This document shows, piece by piece, positions 1 to 8,020 of a stretch of 64,000 nucleotides of DNA. Position 1 is the stretch's first letter. Each line of letters starts with the position of its first letter. Where the stretch lies: the NCBI GenBank assembly GCA_903907075.1, contig CAIVMQ010000085.1:22225-86224 (forward strand). The letters are read 5' to 3'. Under the pieces are notes generated by a model, which had not been told where the DNA came from, made no database searches, and saw only the letters and a program-made list of their open reading frames with translations. A program made the translations under genes and the position numbers. Source of the stretch: an uncultured Bacteroidia bacterium. Lineage in GTDB: Bacteria; Bacteroidota; Bacteroidia; Bacteroidales; Prolixibacteraceae.

Positions 1-729
1 ATCAGAAGACCTGCGATCAACGGATATTAAATTCTTAACCTTACCCGTAATAAAGGTTCCAGAGATGGAACCATCAACATAACCATTACCGCCTGCACTT
101 AAGCGTCCTTTAAGGTTCGAATTTTCAGCTGTTCCTGTTATAATGTTAATTGCCCCACTGAAAGCATTTGGGCCGTAAATACGCGAGGCTGGTCCCTCTA
201 AAATCTCAATTCTCTCTACCGCATCAAAGCTGACCGGAAGATTTAAGGAATGATGACCGGTTTGCGGATCATTAATATTAATTCCGTTAAGCAAAATCAA
301 TACCTGATCAAATGAACCACCGCGAATACTAATGTCTGACTGAACACCAAGGCCTCCTCGCTGCCTTACGTCAACGTCAAGAGCATACCGAAGCAAGTCT
401 TGAATCGTTTGTACAGGTGCCGATTGAATTTCTTCCTTCTCAATTATCTTTACGATGCGGGAAACCTGCGAGAAGGCCACAGGAACACGCTGCGCACTAA
501 CCACAACAGTCTCAATATCAATATCTTTTATTGAATCAATTGTGTCATGACCGGCTATTATCATATTTCTTTCGGCATTCGAAGGAATAGCGAACAATAA
601 GTAACACACACTTAAACAGCCAATTCGCACTATTTTGTGTAAACTTTGGAAGATCGAATATCCCTTTCGGCCAAACTTTTTAAAAGTTAAAACATGATTT
701 GCCCGGCGCACCAGACTTTTTTTATTCAT
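1..729 (-). CDS. TonB-dependent outer-membrane receptor, N-terminal part (cut by window edge)
   Basis: The gene starts at 729 and runs off the window, leaving about 243 residues with no stop. The N-terminus is basic, then hydrophobic around residues 35-52 (IGCLSVCYLLFAIPSNA), consistent with an export signal. From about residue 75 the sequence is a TonB plug domain: VVVSAQRVPV, QDLLRYALDVDVRQRGG, ISIRGGSFDQVLILLNGI and the Bacteroidota-typical IEILEGPASRIYGPNAFSGAI block. There is no SusC-type carboxypeptidase-like domain, so it looks more like a BtuB/FepA-sized siderophore or cofactor receptor than a glycan SusC. The Arg-Lys-rich stretch before the signal (RKGYSIFQSLHK) recurs, as far as I recall, in Bacteroidota cofactor receptors, but I see no B12 riboswitch upstream. 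The substrate is unknown. It is divergent from the GH109-like gene. Confidence 0.9.
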   Translation of the reverse strand, partial: MNKKSLVRRANHVLTFKKFGRKGYSIFQSLHKIVRIGCLSVCYLLFAIPSNAERNMIIAGHDTIDSIKDIDIETVVVSAQRVPVAFSQVSRIVKIIEKEEIQSAPVQTIQDLLRYALDVDVRQRGGLGVQSDISIRGGSFDQVLILLNGININDPQTGHHSLNLPVSFDAVERIEILEGPASRIYGPNAFSGAINIITGTAENSNLKGRLSAGGNGYVDGSISGTFITGKVKNLISVDRRSSD

Positions 730-756
730 AATTTTTATTTTTTAAGATTTATCCTT

Positions 757-764
757 CAAAGTTA
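757..764 (-). promoter_or_regulatory. Possible -7 box for the TonB receptor
   Basis: On the minus strand this reads TAACTTTG, matching the Bacteroidota -7 consensus TAnnTTTG, 28 bases upstream of the receptor start. I see no matching TTG element at the expected distance, so support is partial. Confidence 0.3.
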
Positions 765-922
765 TTCAAACATTTTATTTTACGGTTTGGTTTATCCATT
801 TTTACAAGATAATTGAATTTTAATGTAAATGACAATGAGGGGCTTTTACTGATAATCGTAAGTCCGGAAATATTTTCCACAACGCATAAAACAGTAACAA
901 CTTATAAACTAAACCTTTAAGA

Positions 923-2368
923 ATGAAAACAAACCGAAGAGAATTTGTTAAAACAGGCACCGTTGCGGGTCTGGGAATTGCTGGGATTGGGCTGACAGTC
1001 ACGAATACATTTGGCCAGAAACGAGCCAAAAGCAAGGATGCTATTATTCGCGATCCTAATATAGTAAGAGTTGGGTTCATTGGTATTGGGGGCAGAGGAA
1101 CAGGTCATGTTCACGATTCATTAACTGTGGGAGGAATTGAAGTTGTATCTGTATGCGATTTAAGCCAGGAAGCAATTGACAACGTTCAAAAAATGGTTAT
1201 TAAGAGCGGAGGAAAAGCTCCAAAAGGATATACCGGCAGCCCTCATGCGTTTGAACAGATGTTAAAAAATGAAGTGCTTGATGCAGTAATCATTGCTACT
1301 CCTTGGGATTGGCATGTTCCAATGGCCATTGCCTCAATGAAGGCCGGTGTACCTTATACCGGAGTTGAAGTTTCAGCGGCAAATACTCTTGAAGAGTGTT
1401 GGGACTTGGTAAATGTGCATGAACAGACTGGTAATCAGGTTATGATTATGGAGAATGTGTGCTACCGAAGAGATGTTATGGCAATTTTAAATATGGTTCG
1501 AAAAAATATCTTTGGTGAATTAATTCATTGCCGTTGCGGATATGAACATGACTTACGTGGTGTTAAATTTTCAGTAGACGATGATGAAATTAAAATTGGT
1601 AAAGAGGCCGAATCAGAAGCTCAATGGCGCGGCCTTCATTCAATAAAACGCAATGGCGACCTCTATCCTACTCATGGACTTGGTCCAATTGGAATTTATC
1701 TGGATATCAATAAAGGCAACAGATTCCTAACGTTATCTTCAATGGCATCGAAATCAAGAGGATTGAAGAAATTTGTCTCCGACCATACTAAAAAAGATGA
1801 TACCTACCGTGAAATTAACTTTAATTTAGGAGATATTGTGACCACAATGATTAAGTGTGCTAATGGAGAAACGATAATCGTTACGCATGATACAAACTTG
1901 CCACGTCCCTATTCACTAGGGTTTCGCGTGCAAGGGACAAATGGGATTTGGAAAGGCGAAGGCGGAGGAGATTGGACCGATGCCGGAGAACAAATCTATG
2001 TCGAAGGTCAATCGAAAGAACATACCTGGGATAAGGCCGAAGAGTGGCTTAAAAAATATGACCATCAGTACTGGAGAGATAAAGGGGACCAGGCAACCGG
2101 AGGAGGACATGGCGGAATGGACTTTATCATGCTTAACGATTTCTTTGATACAGTTCGAAATAAAAAACAAGTTCCTCTCGATGCTTATGATGCAGCAGCA
2201 TGGAGCGCTGTCTCTGCGCTTTCTGAAATGTCTGTCGCCAGAGGAGGTGCATTAGTTGATTTCCCAGATTTCACAAGAGGTCAATGGATCAAACGTCATC
2301 CTAGTTTTGCTAAAGATGGTAAATTTCCAACTGCCCCTGAACGTGAATATATCGAAAATTTGTTCTAA
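923..2368 (+). CDS. Gfo/Idh/MocA-fold protein, GH109 (alpha-N-acetylgalactosaminidase-like), Tat-exported
   Basis: This 481-residue protein begins with a twin-arginine signal (NRREFVKTG, residues 4-12, then a hydrophobic stretch), so it is probably exported folded to the periplasm. Residues 51-62 (GFIGIGGRGTGH) are the dinucleotide-binding glycine motif of the Gfo/Idh/MocA fold, followed by ATPWDWH at 125-131. The blocks NVCYRRD (178-184), GYEHDL (206-211) and YPTHGLGP (248-255) are those I associate with glycoside hydrolase family 109, which uses tightly bound NAD+ in an oxidation-elimination mechanism to cleave alpha-GalNAc. The tyrosine of NVCYRRD and the histidine of YPTHG are near the active site in that family. 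The protein is complete and of normal length. It is a single gene between a divergent receptor and a strong hairpin. The exact sugar specificity is inferred, not shown. Confidence 0.85.
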   Translation: MKTNRREFVKTGTVAGLGIAGIGLTVTNTFGQKRAKSKDAIIRDPNIVRVGFIGIGGRGTGHVHDSLTVGGIEVVSVCDLSQEAIDNVQKMVIKSGGKAPKGYTGSPHAFEQMLKNEVLDAVIIATPWDWHVPMAIASMKAGVPYTGVEVSAANTLEECWDLVNVHEQTGNQVMIMENVCYRRDVMAILNMVRKNIFGELIHCRCGYEHDLRGVKFSVDDDEIKIGKEAESEAQWRGLHSIKRNGDLYPTHGLGPIGIYLDINKGNRFLTLSSMASKSRGLKKFVSDHTKKDDTYREINFNLGDIVTTMIKCANGETIIVTHDTNLPRPYSLGFRVQGTNGIWKGEGGGDWTDAGEQIYVEGQSKEHTWDKAEEWLKKYDHQYWRDKGDQATGGGHGGMDFIMLNDFFDTVRNKKQVPLDAYDAAAWSAVSALSEMSVARGGALVDFPDFTRGQWIKRHPSFAKDGKFPTAPEREYIENLF

Positions 2369-2377
2369 CTACTAGTA

Positions 2378-2412
2378 TTAGCAGAGACACGAGTTTTTCC
2401 TGTCTCTGCTAA
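2378..2412. terminator. Perfect 12-bp hairpin between two convergent genes
   Basis: TTAGCAGAGACA and its exact complement TGTCTCTGCTAA flank an 11-base loop. It lies between the stop of the GH109-like gene and the stop of the converging metallopeptidase gene. It probably ends transcripts from both sides, although the T tracts are short. Confidence 0.7.
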
Positions 2413-2418
2413 TTAATT

Positions 2419-3102
2419 TTAATCCCTGCGTACTCCCATATAGACCATCACATAATACAACAAGGTGGCTAACGAGCCTAAGGCTGCAATTATATAGGTA
2501 TAGCCTGCCCATTTAAGAGCATCTTCTGCCTTCTCATGAGTCTCAGAATTAGTTACACCTGATGTTTTAATCCAGATCAATGCACGGTTACTCGCATTAA
2601 TTTCAACAGGAAGGGTAATGAAACTGAAAAGAGTCGTCAGTGCAAAAAGAACAATCCCAGCCAGTAAAATTGCGGGAAAAGTATTTACCATAAGTATTCC
2701 GGCTAGTAATATCCACTGCATCCACTGAGAGGCAAAACTAACAACCGGAACAAGACCTGAACGTAAACCAAGCCACTCATAGGCCGCTGCATGTTGCAAG
2801 GCATGACCACATTCATGAGCTGCCACAGCGGCAGCAGCAACACTTCGACCAGAGTAAACATCGTCACTTAAATTGACTGTTTTTGATGACGGATCGTAAT
2901 GGTCAGTCAGTTGACCTTCTACTGACAATATTGTAACTCCCTGTATACCATTGTCTTTTAGCATTTGCCGTGCAACCTCTTCTCCCGACATTCCATTAGC
3001 AGTAGCAATTTTCGAATATTCCTTAAAACGACGCTTTAATTGATTGCTGATTAACCAACTAGCAAGTGCAAAAACAATAAATATTATCCAACTTCCCATC
3101 AT
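2419..3102 (-). CDS. Membrane zinc metallopeptidase, YugP-like
   Basis: This 227-residue protein has the zinc motif HECGH (residues 96-100), with His96 and His100 as ligands and Glu97 as the general base. A likely third ligand, Glu167, lies in LPVEINAS. There is an N-terminal membrane segment (about 3-20) and hydrophobic segments at about 115-165 and 202-222. This layout, including the region before the HECGH, is that of the neutral zinc metallopeptidase family PF04298 (Bacillus YugP). Its substrates are not established. A TAATTTTG -7-like box lies at 3126-3133 on the minus strand, about 24 bases upstream. The start is one of two consecutive ATG codons. The gene converges on the GH109-like gene across a hairpin. 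Confidence 0.88.
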   Translation of the reverse strand: MMGSWIIFIVFALASWLISNQLKRRFKEYSKIATANGMSGEEVARQMLKDNGIQGVTILSVEGQLTDHYDPSSKTVNLSDDVYSGRSVAAAAVAAHECGHALQHAAAYEWLGLRSGLVPVVSFASQWMQWILLAGILMVNTFPAILLAGIVLFALTTLFSFITLPVEINASNRALIWIKTSGVTNSETHEKAEDALKWAGYTYIIAALGSLATLLYYVMVYMGVRRD

Positions 3103-3440
3103 AACTGTAAATTTTATTTGTTGTTCAAAATTATGGTAAATTATATCAAAATTCCGGCCAAAAAATTATTCAATGTTAAATTGGCAGCTATTTAAATAAC
3201 TAATTAAATATAATTAACTATCGAACAGTCCTATAAAAATTAAATTTTGATTAAAATAAACTATGCATCTAATTAATGATAAACGACTTAAGGAAATAAA
3301 GTAGGTATTCGATTAAAGGGTATTGTATCACTATCTTTTTTTTGACAAAAAAAAGGCTTTATACTAAAAAGTGGTTGGAATTTTGTATTTTCAAGTAAGA
3401 TTAAAATTATTCGTATGCCTATTAATTTAAAAGAATCATT
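3103..3440. other. Intergenic region between divergent genes
   Basis: This 338-base AT-rich spacer holds the upstream regions of the metallopeptidase (minus) and the small secreted protein (plus). The only element I can name is the minus-strand TAATTTTG -7-like box at 3126-3133. A run of T followed by TTGACA near 3335-3347 is noted but is not a convincing promoter. I see no gene or RNA. Confidence 0.5.
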
Positions 3441-3749
3441 ATGAAAAAAATAGGAACCATTTTGGTATTAGCTATCTTCTTAGTCAGTTTTGTATCGATT
3501 CATCCTCTGGATAGAAATTTAGGGCAAACGAAGTCCGAACTGCAAGAAAACTCAGATTTAAAAGTCAAGAAGAAGAGAAACTCAACTAAAAAAGAACTCA
3601 AAGACCCAATTTCTGAAAAACAATTAAAAGACCAGAAGAAAAGAGAAATTGAAGTAAAAGAGCACTCAATCGACAAAAACAAAAAAGTAAAACGGGTTTC
3701 TTCAGATGAAAATCTACCAGAAACAGTAAAAAAGAGAAATATACCTTAG
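3441..3749 (+). CDS. Small Lys/Glu-rich secreted protein of unknown function
   Basis: The product has 102 residues. Residues 1-21 form a simple signal peptide (MKKIGTILVLAIFLVSF). The rest is highly charged and dominated by Lys, Glu, Asp and Ser, with many KK pairs and no cysteine, so it is probably disordered or extended in the periplasm or outside the cell. I recognise no domain. Its stop codon (TAG, 3747-3749) overlaps the stop codon of the converging DUF502 gene. The low-complexity composition makes function prediction unsafe. It could be a small nucleic-acid- or surface-binding protein, but that is speculation. The clean signal sequence and absence of any better reading frame support it as a real gene. 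Confidence 0.6.
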   Translation: MKKIGTILVLAIFLVSFVSIHPLDRNLGQTKSELQENSDLKVKKKRNSTKKELKDPISEKQLKDQKKREIEVKEHSIDKNKKVKRVSSDENLPETVKKRNIP

Positions 3750-4339
3750 CTTTTCTTAATTTTCGGATGAAAATCACCTCCGGAAACACCTCCGGAAACA
3801 ATAAACTTCATCGCCTCTGTAGGTGGTATCGATAGGGGCTTAACACTAGATTGAGGGACAAAATAGATTTCACCCGAAAAGCCGTATGAAAATGGACAAT
3901 AAACTGTAATTAACTCATTTTGATCTATTAAGATAGGCTTATCTTGAGTTATAAATCCAATCTTCCATAAATTATTCTCCTTGTTGACTAGCATCATCAC
4001 CGGTCGATGAAATTTACGCTCTTTACCAATAAATGCAGAAAATAAATCATTTATCGAAGAGTAAATCAATTTTAAAAAAGGTGTTTTTTCAAGAATCCGT
4101 GTTATTAGTTTTTTAATTGGCCGAGCCAATATTGTCTCTCCAACCATTCCCAAAAGTACCAACAGGACAAAAAATATAAGAATCCCTAATCCTGGGGTCT
4201 TTATCTCAAAATGCTCCTCTAAATAAGTAGATAAGAGCCCATCGGTAAACATAAAGATCCTATAAACAATAAGGACTGTAATTCCTAACGGAGCAATTAA
4301 CAAAATACCCTGAATAAAATAGGTGAACAATTTTTTCAT
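3746..4339 (-). CDS. DUF502 family membrane protein
   Basis: This 197-residue protein has two N-terminal membrane segments (about 7-27 and 50-72), separated by a short loop, then a soluble C-terminal domain. The opening LFTYFIQGILLIAPLGITV, the second helix and the PIKKLITRILEKTPFLKLIYSSINDL block following it are characteristic of the DUF502 family, found widely in bacteria and plants without a settled biochemical role. The C-terminal part (GFITQ..., the VYCPFSYGFSGEIYFVP stretch) is also family-like. It is complete and of usual length. It converges on the Lys-rich secreted gene with overlapping stop codons. No partner genes suggest a role. Confidence 0.88.
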   Translation of the reverse strand: MKKLFTYFIQGILLIAPLGITVLIVYRIFMFTDGLLSTYLEEHFEIKTPGLGILIFFVLLVLLGMVGETILARPIKKLITRILEKTPFLKLIYSSINDLFSAFIGKERKFHRPVMMLVNKENNLWKIGFITQDKPILIDQNELITVYCPFSYGFSGEIYFVPQSSVKPLSIPPTEAMKFIVSGGVSGGDFHPKIKKS

Positions 4340-4440
4340 ACTTCCAACAATAAATTTTCGACTGCGAAGATATAAAAAATCATGATAAGGTAGTCGTATC
4401 GCATCTCTTAATTGAGATAATCGACAGTTTATCCAATATA

Positions 4441-4710
4441 CATCATCATTCTAATTCCTTAATATCTAATCAATTAAATTACTACCGATATGAATTTGAA
4501 AAACTGGTAAACAATGATCTCCAAATTTTAAATAATTACCTTAACATTGTCTTTGTAAAGGTTCAATACTTAGCTGGAAACATTACCTTTTTATTCAAGT
4601 CAACCATTACAGATAAAAATGCATTTTATTTATTGAACAAAATGGACGTTGATTCGTTGATCATCTCAATAAATCAGCATCAAAAGGAATTAGCAGAAAT
4701 ATTAGAATAG
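4441..4710 (+). pseudogene. Possible decayed gene: open frame without a start codon
   Basis: A frame open from about 4357 closes at TAG 4708-4710 and reads like protein in its last 75 or so codons (FEKLVNNDLQILNNYLNIVF, later AFYLLNKMDVDSLIISI). It contains no ATG, GTG or TTG until about 26 codons before the stop. An ATG in another frame at 4490-4492 runs only seven codons. This suggests the 3' remnant of a gene that lost its start, or chance open sequence. I recognise no family. The rest of the 492-base gap between the DUF502 gene and pabB (4340-4831) holds nothing else I can name. Confidence 0.25.
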
Positions 4711-4831
4711 CTAAGCTCTCTTTTTTTGCGAATTTCAAGCAATTTGTAGTAGCGAAGTTTATTCGCCGGAAATAAAATAAAGTGGTTTTAATTAATATTC
4801 AATTACTTAAGACAATGTTTGTTCTATAATT

Positions 4832-5812
4832 ATGGAAAACCTGTATGCCGATAACTTTGCAGAAAGAATGAATCAATGGGGAAAAGAAGGAAAGCCTTTT
4901 ATATTTATCATTGATTATGAAATGAATAGTCCAATAGTTATTCCCCTTCAAGAGGCTGCCCAAAATGGTATATTTTACAATTTTGAAAACTACAACAATA
5001 CTGATAGTCAAGTAAATGAAAATAAGGAGTTTGTATTTAAGAAATTCCCTGTTAGTTATCTTCTTTTTAAAAAATCATTCGATCAGGTGTTAAATGAAAT
5101 TAAGTTGGGAAACTCATTTCTCACTAATCTCACTTTTCCCACCCCTATTAAAACTAATCTTACGCTCAAGGAGATATTTTACAGAAGCGAAGCCCCCTTT
5201 AAATTACTCTTTAAGAATTCATTCGTTGTATTTTCACCTGAACCTTTTGTGAATATTAATAATCAGAAGATTTCATCCTATCCCATGAAGGGGACTATCG
5301 ATGCTTCAATTCAAGATGCGGAAATTAAAATTTTAAATGACATCAAGGAAACTGCAGAACATCATACGATTGTAGATATGATACGAAATGATTTATCGCG
5401 CGTTGCCACCAATGTAAAAGTTGAGAAATTCAGGTTTCTTAATACCGTTAAAACACACGATAAAACATTGCTTCAGGTAAGTTCAGAAGTTTCTGGCGAA
5501 TTACCCAATGATTATTGCAGTCATTTGGGAGATATTCTAACCGAAATATTACCAGCTGGTTCTATTTGTGGTGCTCCAAAAAGAAAAACATTAGAAATAA
5601 TCAGCAATTCAGAAATCTACAAGAGAGGATATTACACAGGGGTCTTTGGAATCTTTGACGGTGTAAATCTCCAATCTGCAGTAATGATAAGGTTTATTGA
5701 AAAAACCGATCGCGAATATCTGTTTAAAAGTGGAGGTGGGATTACCTTTTTTAGTGATCCACAAAAAGAGTATCAAGAACTAATTGATAAAGTTTATGTA
5801 CCAATTCATTGA
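4832..5812 (+). CDS. pabB: Aminodeoxychorismate synthase component I
   Basis: A chorismate-binding enzyme of 326 residues that, with glutamine-derived ammonia, makes 4-amino-4-deoxychorismate for p-aminobenzoate and folate. Family motifs are clear: PMKGT (151-155), DMIRNDLSRVA (182-192), PAGSICGAPK (241-250), YYTGVFGIFDG (267-277) and SGGGIT (300-305). The Lys in PMKGT is diagnostic. PabB enzymes use this lysine as the nucleophile, whereas anthranilate synthases have Ala (PIAGT). The protein lacks the long N-terminal domain of TrpE, a short form common in Bacteroidota. It is followed immediately by pabC with overlapping ends. No glutamine amidotransferase subunit (PabA) lies in this window, so it must be elsewhere or shared with TrpG. 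Confidence 0.92.
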   Translation: MENLYADNFAERMNQWGKEGKPFIFIIDYEMNSPIVIPLQEAAQNGIFYNFENYNNTDSQVNENKEFVFKKFPVSYLLFKKSFDQVLNEIKLGNSFLTNLTFPTPIKTNLTLKEIFYRSEAPFKLLFKNSFVVFSPEPFVNINNQKISSYPMKGTIDASIQDAEIKILNDIKETAEHHTIVDMIRNDLSRVATNVKVEKFRFLNTVKTHDKTLLQVSSEVSGELPNDYCSHLGDILTEILPAGSICGAPKRKTLEIISNSEIYKRGYYTGVFGIFDGVNLQSAVMIRFIEKTDREYLFKSGGGITFFSDPQKEYQELIDKVYVPIH

Positions 5813-6395
5813 AACAATCTGCTATAATAATGGTGTATTTGAGCGAATTGAATTACATAATAACCGTTGCAACCGCACTCGAAACCATTTCTTTGGAAAA
5901 CTTCCGACTATTCATCTCGAATCTGTGCTCTCGATTCCAGGTCCGCTAATTGATAAAAAAGTTAAATGCACCGTTAATTATGGAATAGAGTTAAACAATA
6001 TTGAATACAGCCTCTACCAAATCCGCCAGATTAAATCGCTCCAACTAGTCTATAACGACACCCTCGATTATAGTTTTAAGTTTGCAGACCGGTCAAAACT
6101 TCAACGACTCTACGACTTAAAAGGTAAATGTGATGATATACTATTTGTTAAAGATGGATTTCTAATAGATTCCTTTTATGCAAATACCATTTATTTACGT
6201 GATAAAAGATGGTATTCGCACACAATTCCATTGCTATTTGGTACCAGACTCGAAAGTTATCTTAAAGAGGGACTTATCACCTCCTCTCCTATTCGTTTAA
6301 GCGAACTTCATTTATTTAAAGAAGTCAGAATTATAAATGCAATGATTTCTATTGAAGATTCTCCAATAATCCCCATTGAAGCAATCTTATTCTAA
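5796..6395 (+). CDS. pabC: Aminodeoxychorismate lyase-like class IV aminotransferase
   Basis: A PLP enzyme of about 199 residues predicted to split aminodeoxychorismate into p-aminobenzoate and pyruvate. I chose ATG 5796, giving MYQFIETICYNNG, which is the usual start of this family; a TTG at 5784 is possible. The gene overlaps the end of pabB by 17 bases, which implies translational coupling. Lys101 in DRSKLQRL aligns with the PLP lysine of E. coli PabC (KHLNRL). The following DDILFVKDGFLIDSFYANTIY matches the conserved block that ends in the substrate/PLP-binding segment. At about 200 residues it is shorter than E. coli PabC (269) but normal for the compact Bacteroidota form. Pairing with pabB supports the call over a branched-chain aminotransferase. 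Confidence 0.85.
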   Translation: MYQFIETICYNNGVFERIELHNNRCNRTRNHFFGKLPTIHLESVLSIPGPLIDKKVKCTVNYGIELNNIEYSLYQIRQIKSLQLVYNDTLDYSFKFADRSKLQRLYDLKGKCDDILFVKDGFLIDSFYANTIYLRDKRWYSHTIPLLFGTRLESYLKEGLITSSPIRLSELHLFKEVRIINAMISIEDSPIIPIEAILF

Positions 6396-6624
6396 TTTAG
6401 AATTAATAAAGATTAACTTTAATTTTTTGGTTATTAATAAGTTGCATATATTATTAAATAGTTATATTCAGATAATGCAGTTTGTATTATTGATTTATAA
6501 CATACCTTTGTTAAATTAACAATATTGAACATAGAAATTTATTGTTTCTATATTATTCTAAAATGATAGAAATCAAGTATATAAAAATTGATTAGCCATT
6601 AGTAATTAATCGCAACAGAAATTT

Positions 6625-7620
6625 ATGAATTGGAAGAAATCAACACCGAATGCTCTACTACCTATCTATGGACTTGTTTTATCATTTTTTTTAATACAAT
6701 GTCAACATGACGGGCTTATTGTTGCTAATTTAAAGCCTGTTTGTTACGACACCGAAATTGCACCTATATTTTTAAACAAATGTTCAAGCTGCCACGATCA
6801 AAACAAGTCAAGCGGAGGTATAGGGTTGTATGATTATAACTCGATATTAAAATCTGTAACCCCTTATAATTCAGAGAAGAGCAAGTCTTATCTTTCGATT
6901 ACTGGCAAAGGATTTGCACAGTTAATGCCACCTGCAGGTGCACTATCTGAAAATGATCGAATCCTAATTCGTGTATGGATTGATCAAGGTGCTAAAAATA
7001 CCATTTGCTATATTCCACCGGATGATAATATAGACAACGGCGGAGGAATCCCAGTTACCAAGTCTGGAGATGCAGTTTGTTTTAAGCGTGACATTCTTCC
7101 CGTATTGTTATCTTCATGTGGAACAGCAGGTTGTCACGATCAAAATTCGCGAAAAGATGGTTATGTAATTACCAGCTATGCCTCCGTAATGACCAATATG
7201 GTCAAGGCGGGTCAGCCAAATTCAAGCCGGTTATATACCATTGTAGCAAATAATAATATGCCGCCGAGCCCTTATGCCAAGCTTACCCAAGCTACAAAAG
7301 ACAGTATTTATAATTGGATTAAAAACGGAGCCCTTGATGGCGTTTGTGCTTCTTCTTGTGATACTGCAACTTTGGTTACCTATCAAAATCAAATCTCATC
7401 ATTAATGACCCGAAATTGCACCTCGTGTCACAGTGGTTCAAATGCTCAAAAGGGGATTGCCTTGGATACCTATGCCGGAGTTAAAACCTATCTTGATAAC
7501 GGGAAATTATTGTCAGCCGTTAAAGGAACATCGATACAAATGCCTCCAGGATATTCAATAAGTAGTTGTGAAATGCGACAACTCGAACTTTGGAAAGCAA
7601 ATGGAGCTAAACAGAATTAG
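6625..7620 (+). CDS. Lipoprotein with three c-type haem domains
   Basis: The N-terminus has a lipobox ending at Cys26 (SFFLIQC). Three repeated cytochrome-like units follow, each with a haem-attachment motif and a downstream Met-Pro-Pro that could supply the axial methionine: CSSCH (53-57) with M101, the longer CX4CH motif CGTAGCH (165-171) with M212, and CTSCH (265-269) with M306. Each repeat carries the pattern [Y/T]xS or TYAGVKTYL before the Met. The protein should therefore be a tri-haem lipoprotein on the periplasmic or outer-membrane surface. It heads a tight five-gene run with a single-haem paralogue, a beta-barrel, a YceI protein and an OB-fold protein. The electron partner is unknown. 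Confidence 0.8.
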   Translation: MNWKKSTPNALLPIYGLVLSFFLIQCQHDGLIVANLKPVCYDTEIAPIFLNKCSSCHDQNKSSGGIGLYDYNSILKSVTPYNSEKSKSYLSITGKGFAQLMPPAGALSENDRILIRVWIDQGAKNTICYIPPDDNIDNGGGIPVTKSGDAVCFKRDILPVLLSSCGTAGCHDQNSRKDGYVITSYASVMTNMVKAGQPNSSRLYTIVANNNMPPSPYAKLTQATKDSIYNWIKNGALDGVCASSCDTATLVTYQNQISSLMTRNCTSCHSGSNAQKGIALDTYAGVKTYLDNGKLLSAVKGTSIQMPPGYSISSCEMRQLELWKANGAKQN

Positions 7621-7629
7621 TCTTAACGT

Positions 7630-8016
7630 ATGAAAAAAATATTTCTACCACTCCTTATCCTGACTCTAACCTATTTATTTTCAGGATGCTATTACGATAG
7701 CAATGAAGCTCTTTTTGGCCAACCTGGTATTGTTGCATGCGATACGACTGTTACCAATTTTACAGCTCAGATCAAACCAATATTGCAGTCTAACTGCTAT
7801 TCCTGCCATTCGAATGCACACGCAGCAGGAAGCGGCGCAGGAATAAAACTAGAGGATTATGCTGATGTTAAAACCTATGCCACGAATGGGCGATTATTCG
7901 GTACAATAGTTCGACCTGCCATTTATTCTCCAATGCCAAAGGGTGGGGGAAAGTTAAGTGATTGCGAAATAAAAATTATTAAAATTTGGATAACTAAAGG
8001 AGCCATAAACAATTAA
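7630..8016 (+). CDS. Single-haem c-type cytochrome lipoprotein
   Basis: This 128-residue protein has a lipobox with Cys20 (LFSGC), one haem motif CYSCH (56-60) and a candidate axial Met102 in SPMPKGGGKLS. The stretch EDYADVKTYATNGRLFGTI matches the third repeat of the gene upstream (DTYAGVKTYLDNGKLLSAV). The two proteins are paralogous, and this one corresponds to a single repeat. It starts 9 bases after its neighbour and ends 4 bases before the beta-barrel gene, so they are surely co-transcribed. It is probably an electron-carrying lipoprotein in the same system. Confidence 0.8.
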   Translation: MKKIFLPLLILTLTYLFSGCYYDSNEALFGQPGIVACDTTVTNFTAQIKPILQSNCYSCHSNAHAAGSGAGIKLEDYADVKTYATNGRLFGTIVRPAIYSPMPKGGGKLSDCEIKIIKIWITKGAINN

Positions 8017-8020
8017 AATT

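Noticed and set aside
1941..2255. A 104-codon frame inside the GH109-like gene on the same strand
   Set aside because: It is fully inside a long gene with clear family motifs and has no protein-like features of its own.
3342..3365. TTGACA followed by TATACT before the small secreted gene
   Set aside because: The spacing is 12 bases, too short for a classical sigma-70 promoter, and Bacteroidota use a different consensus.
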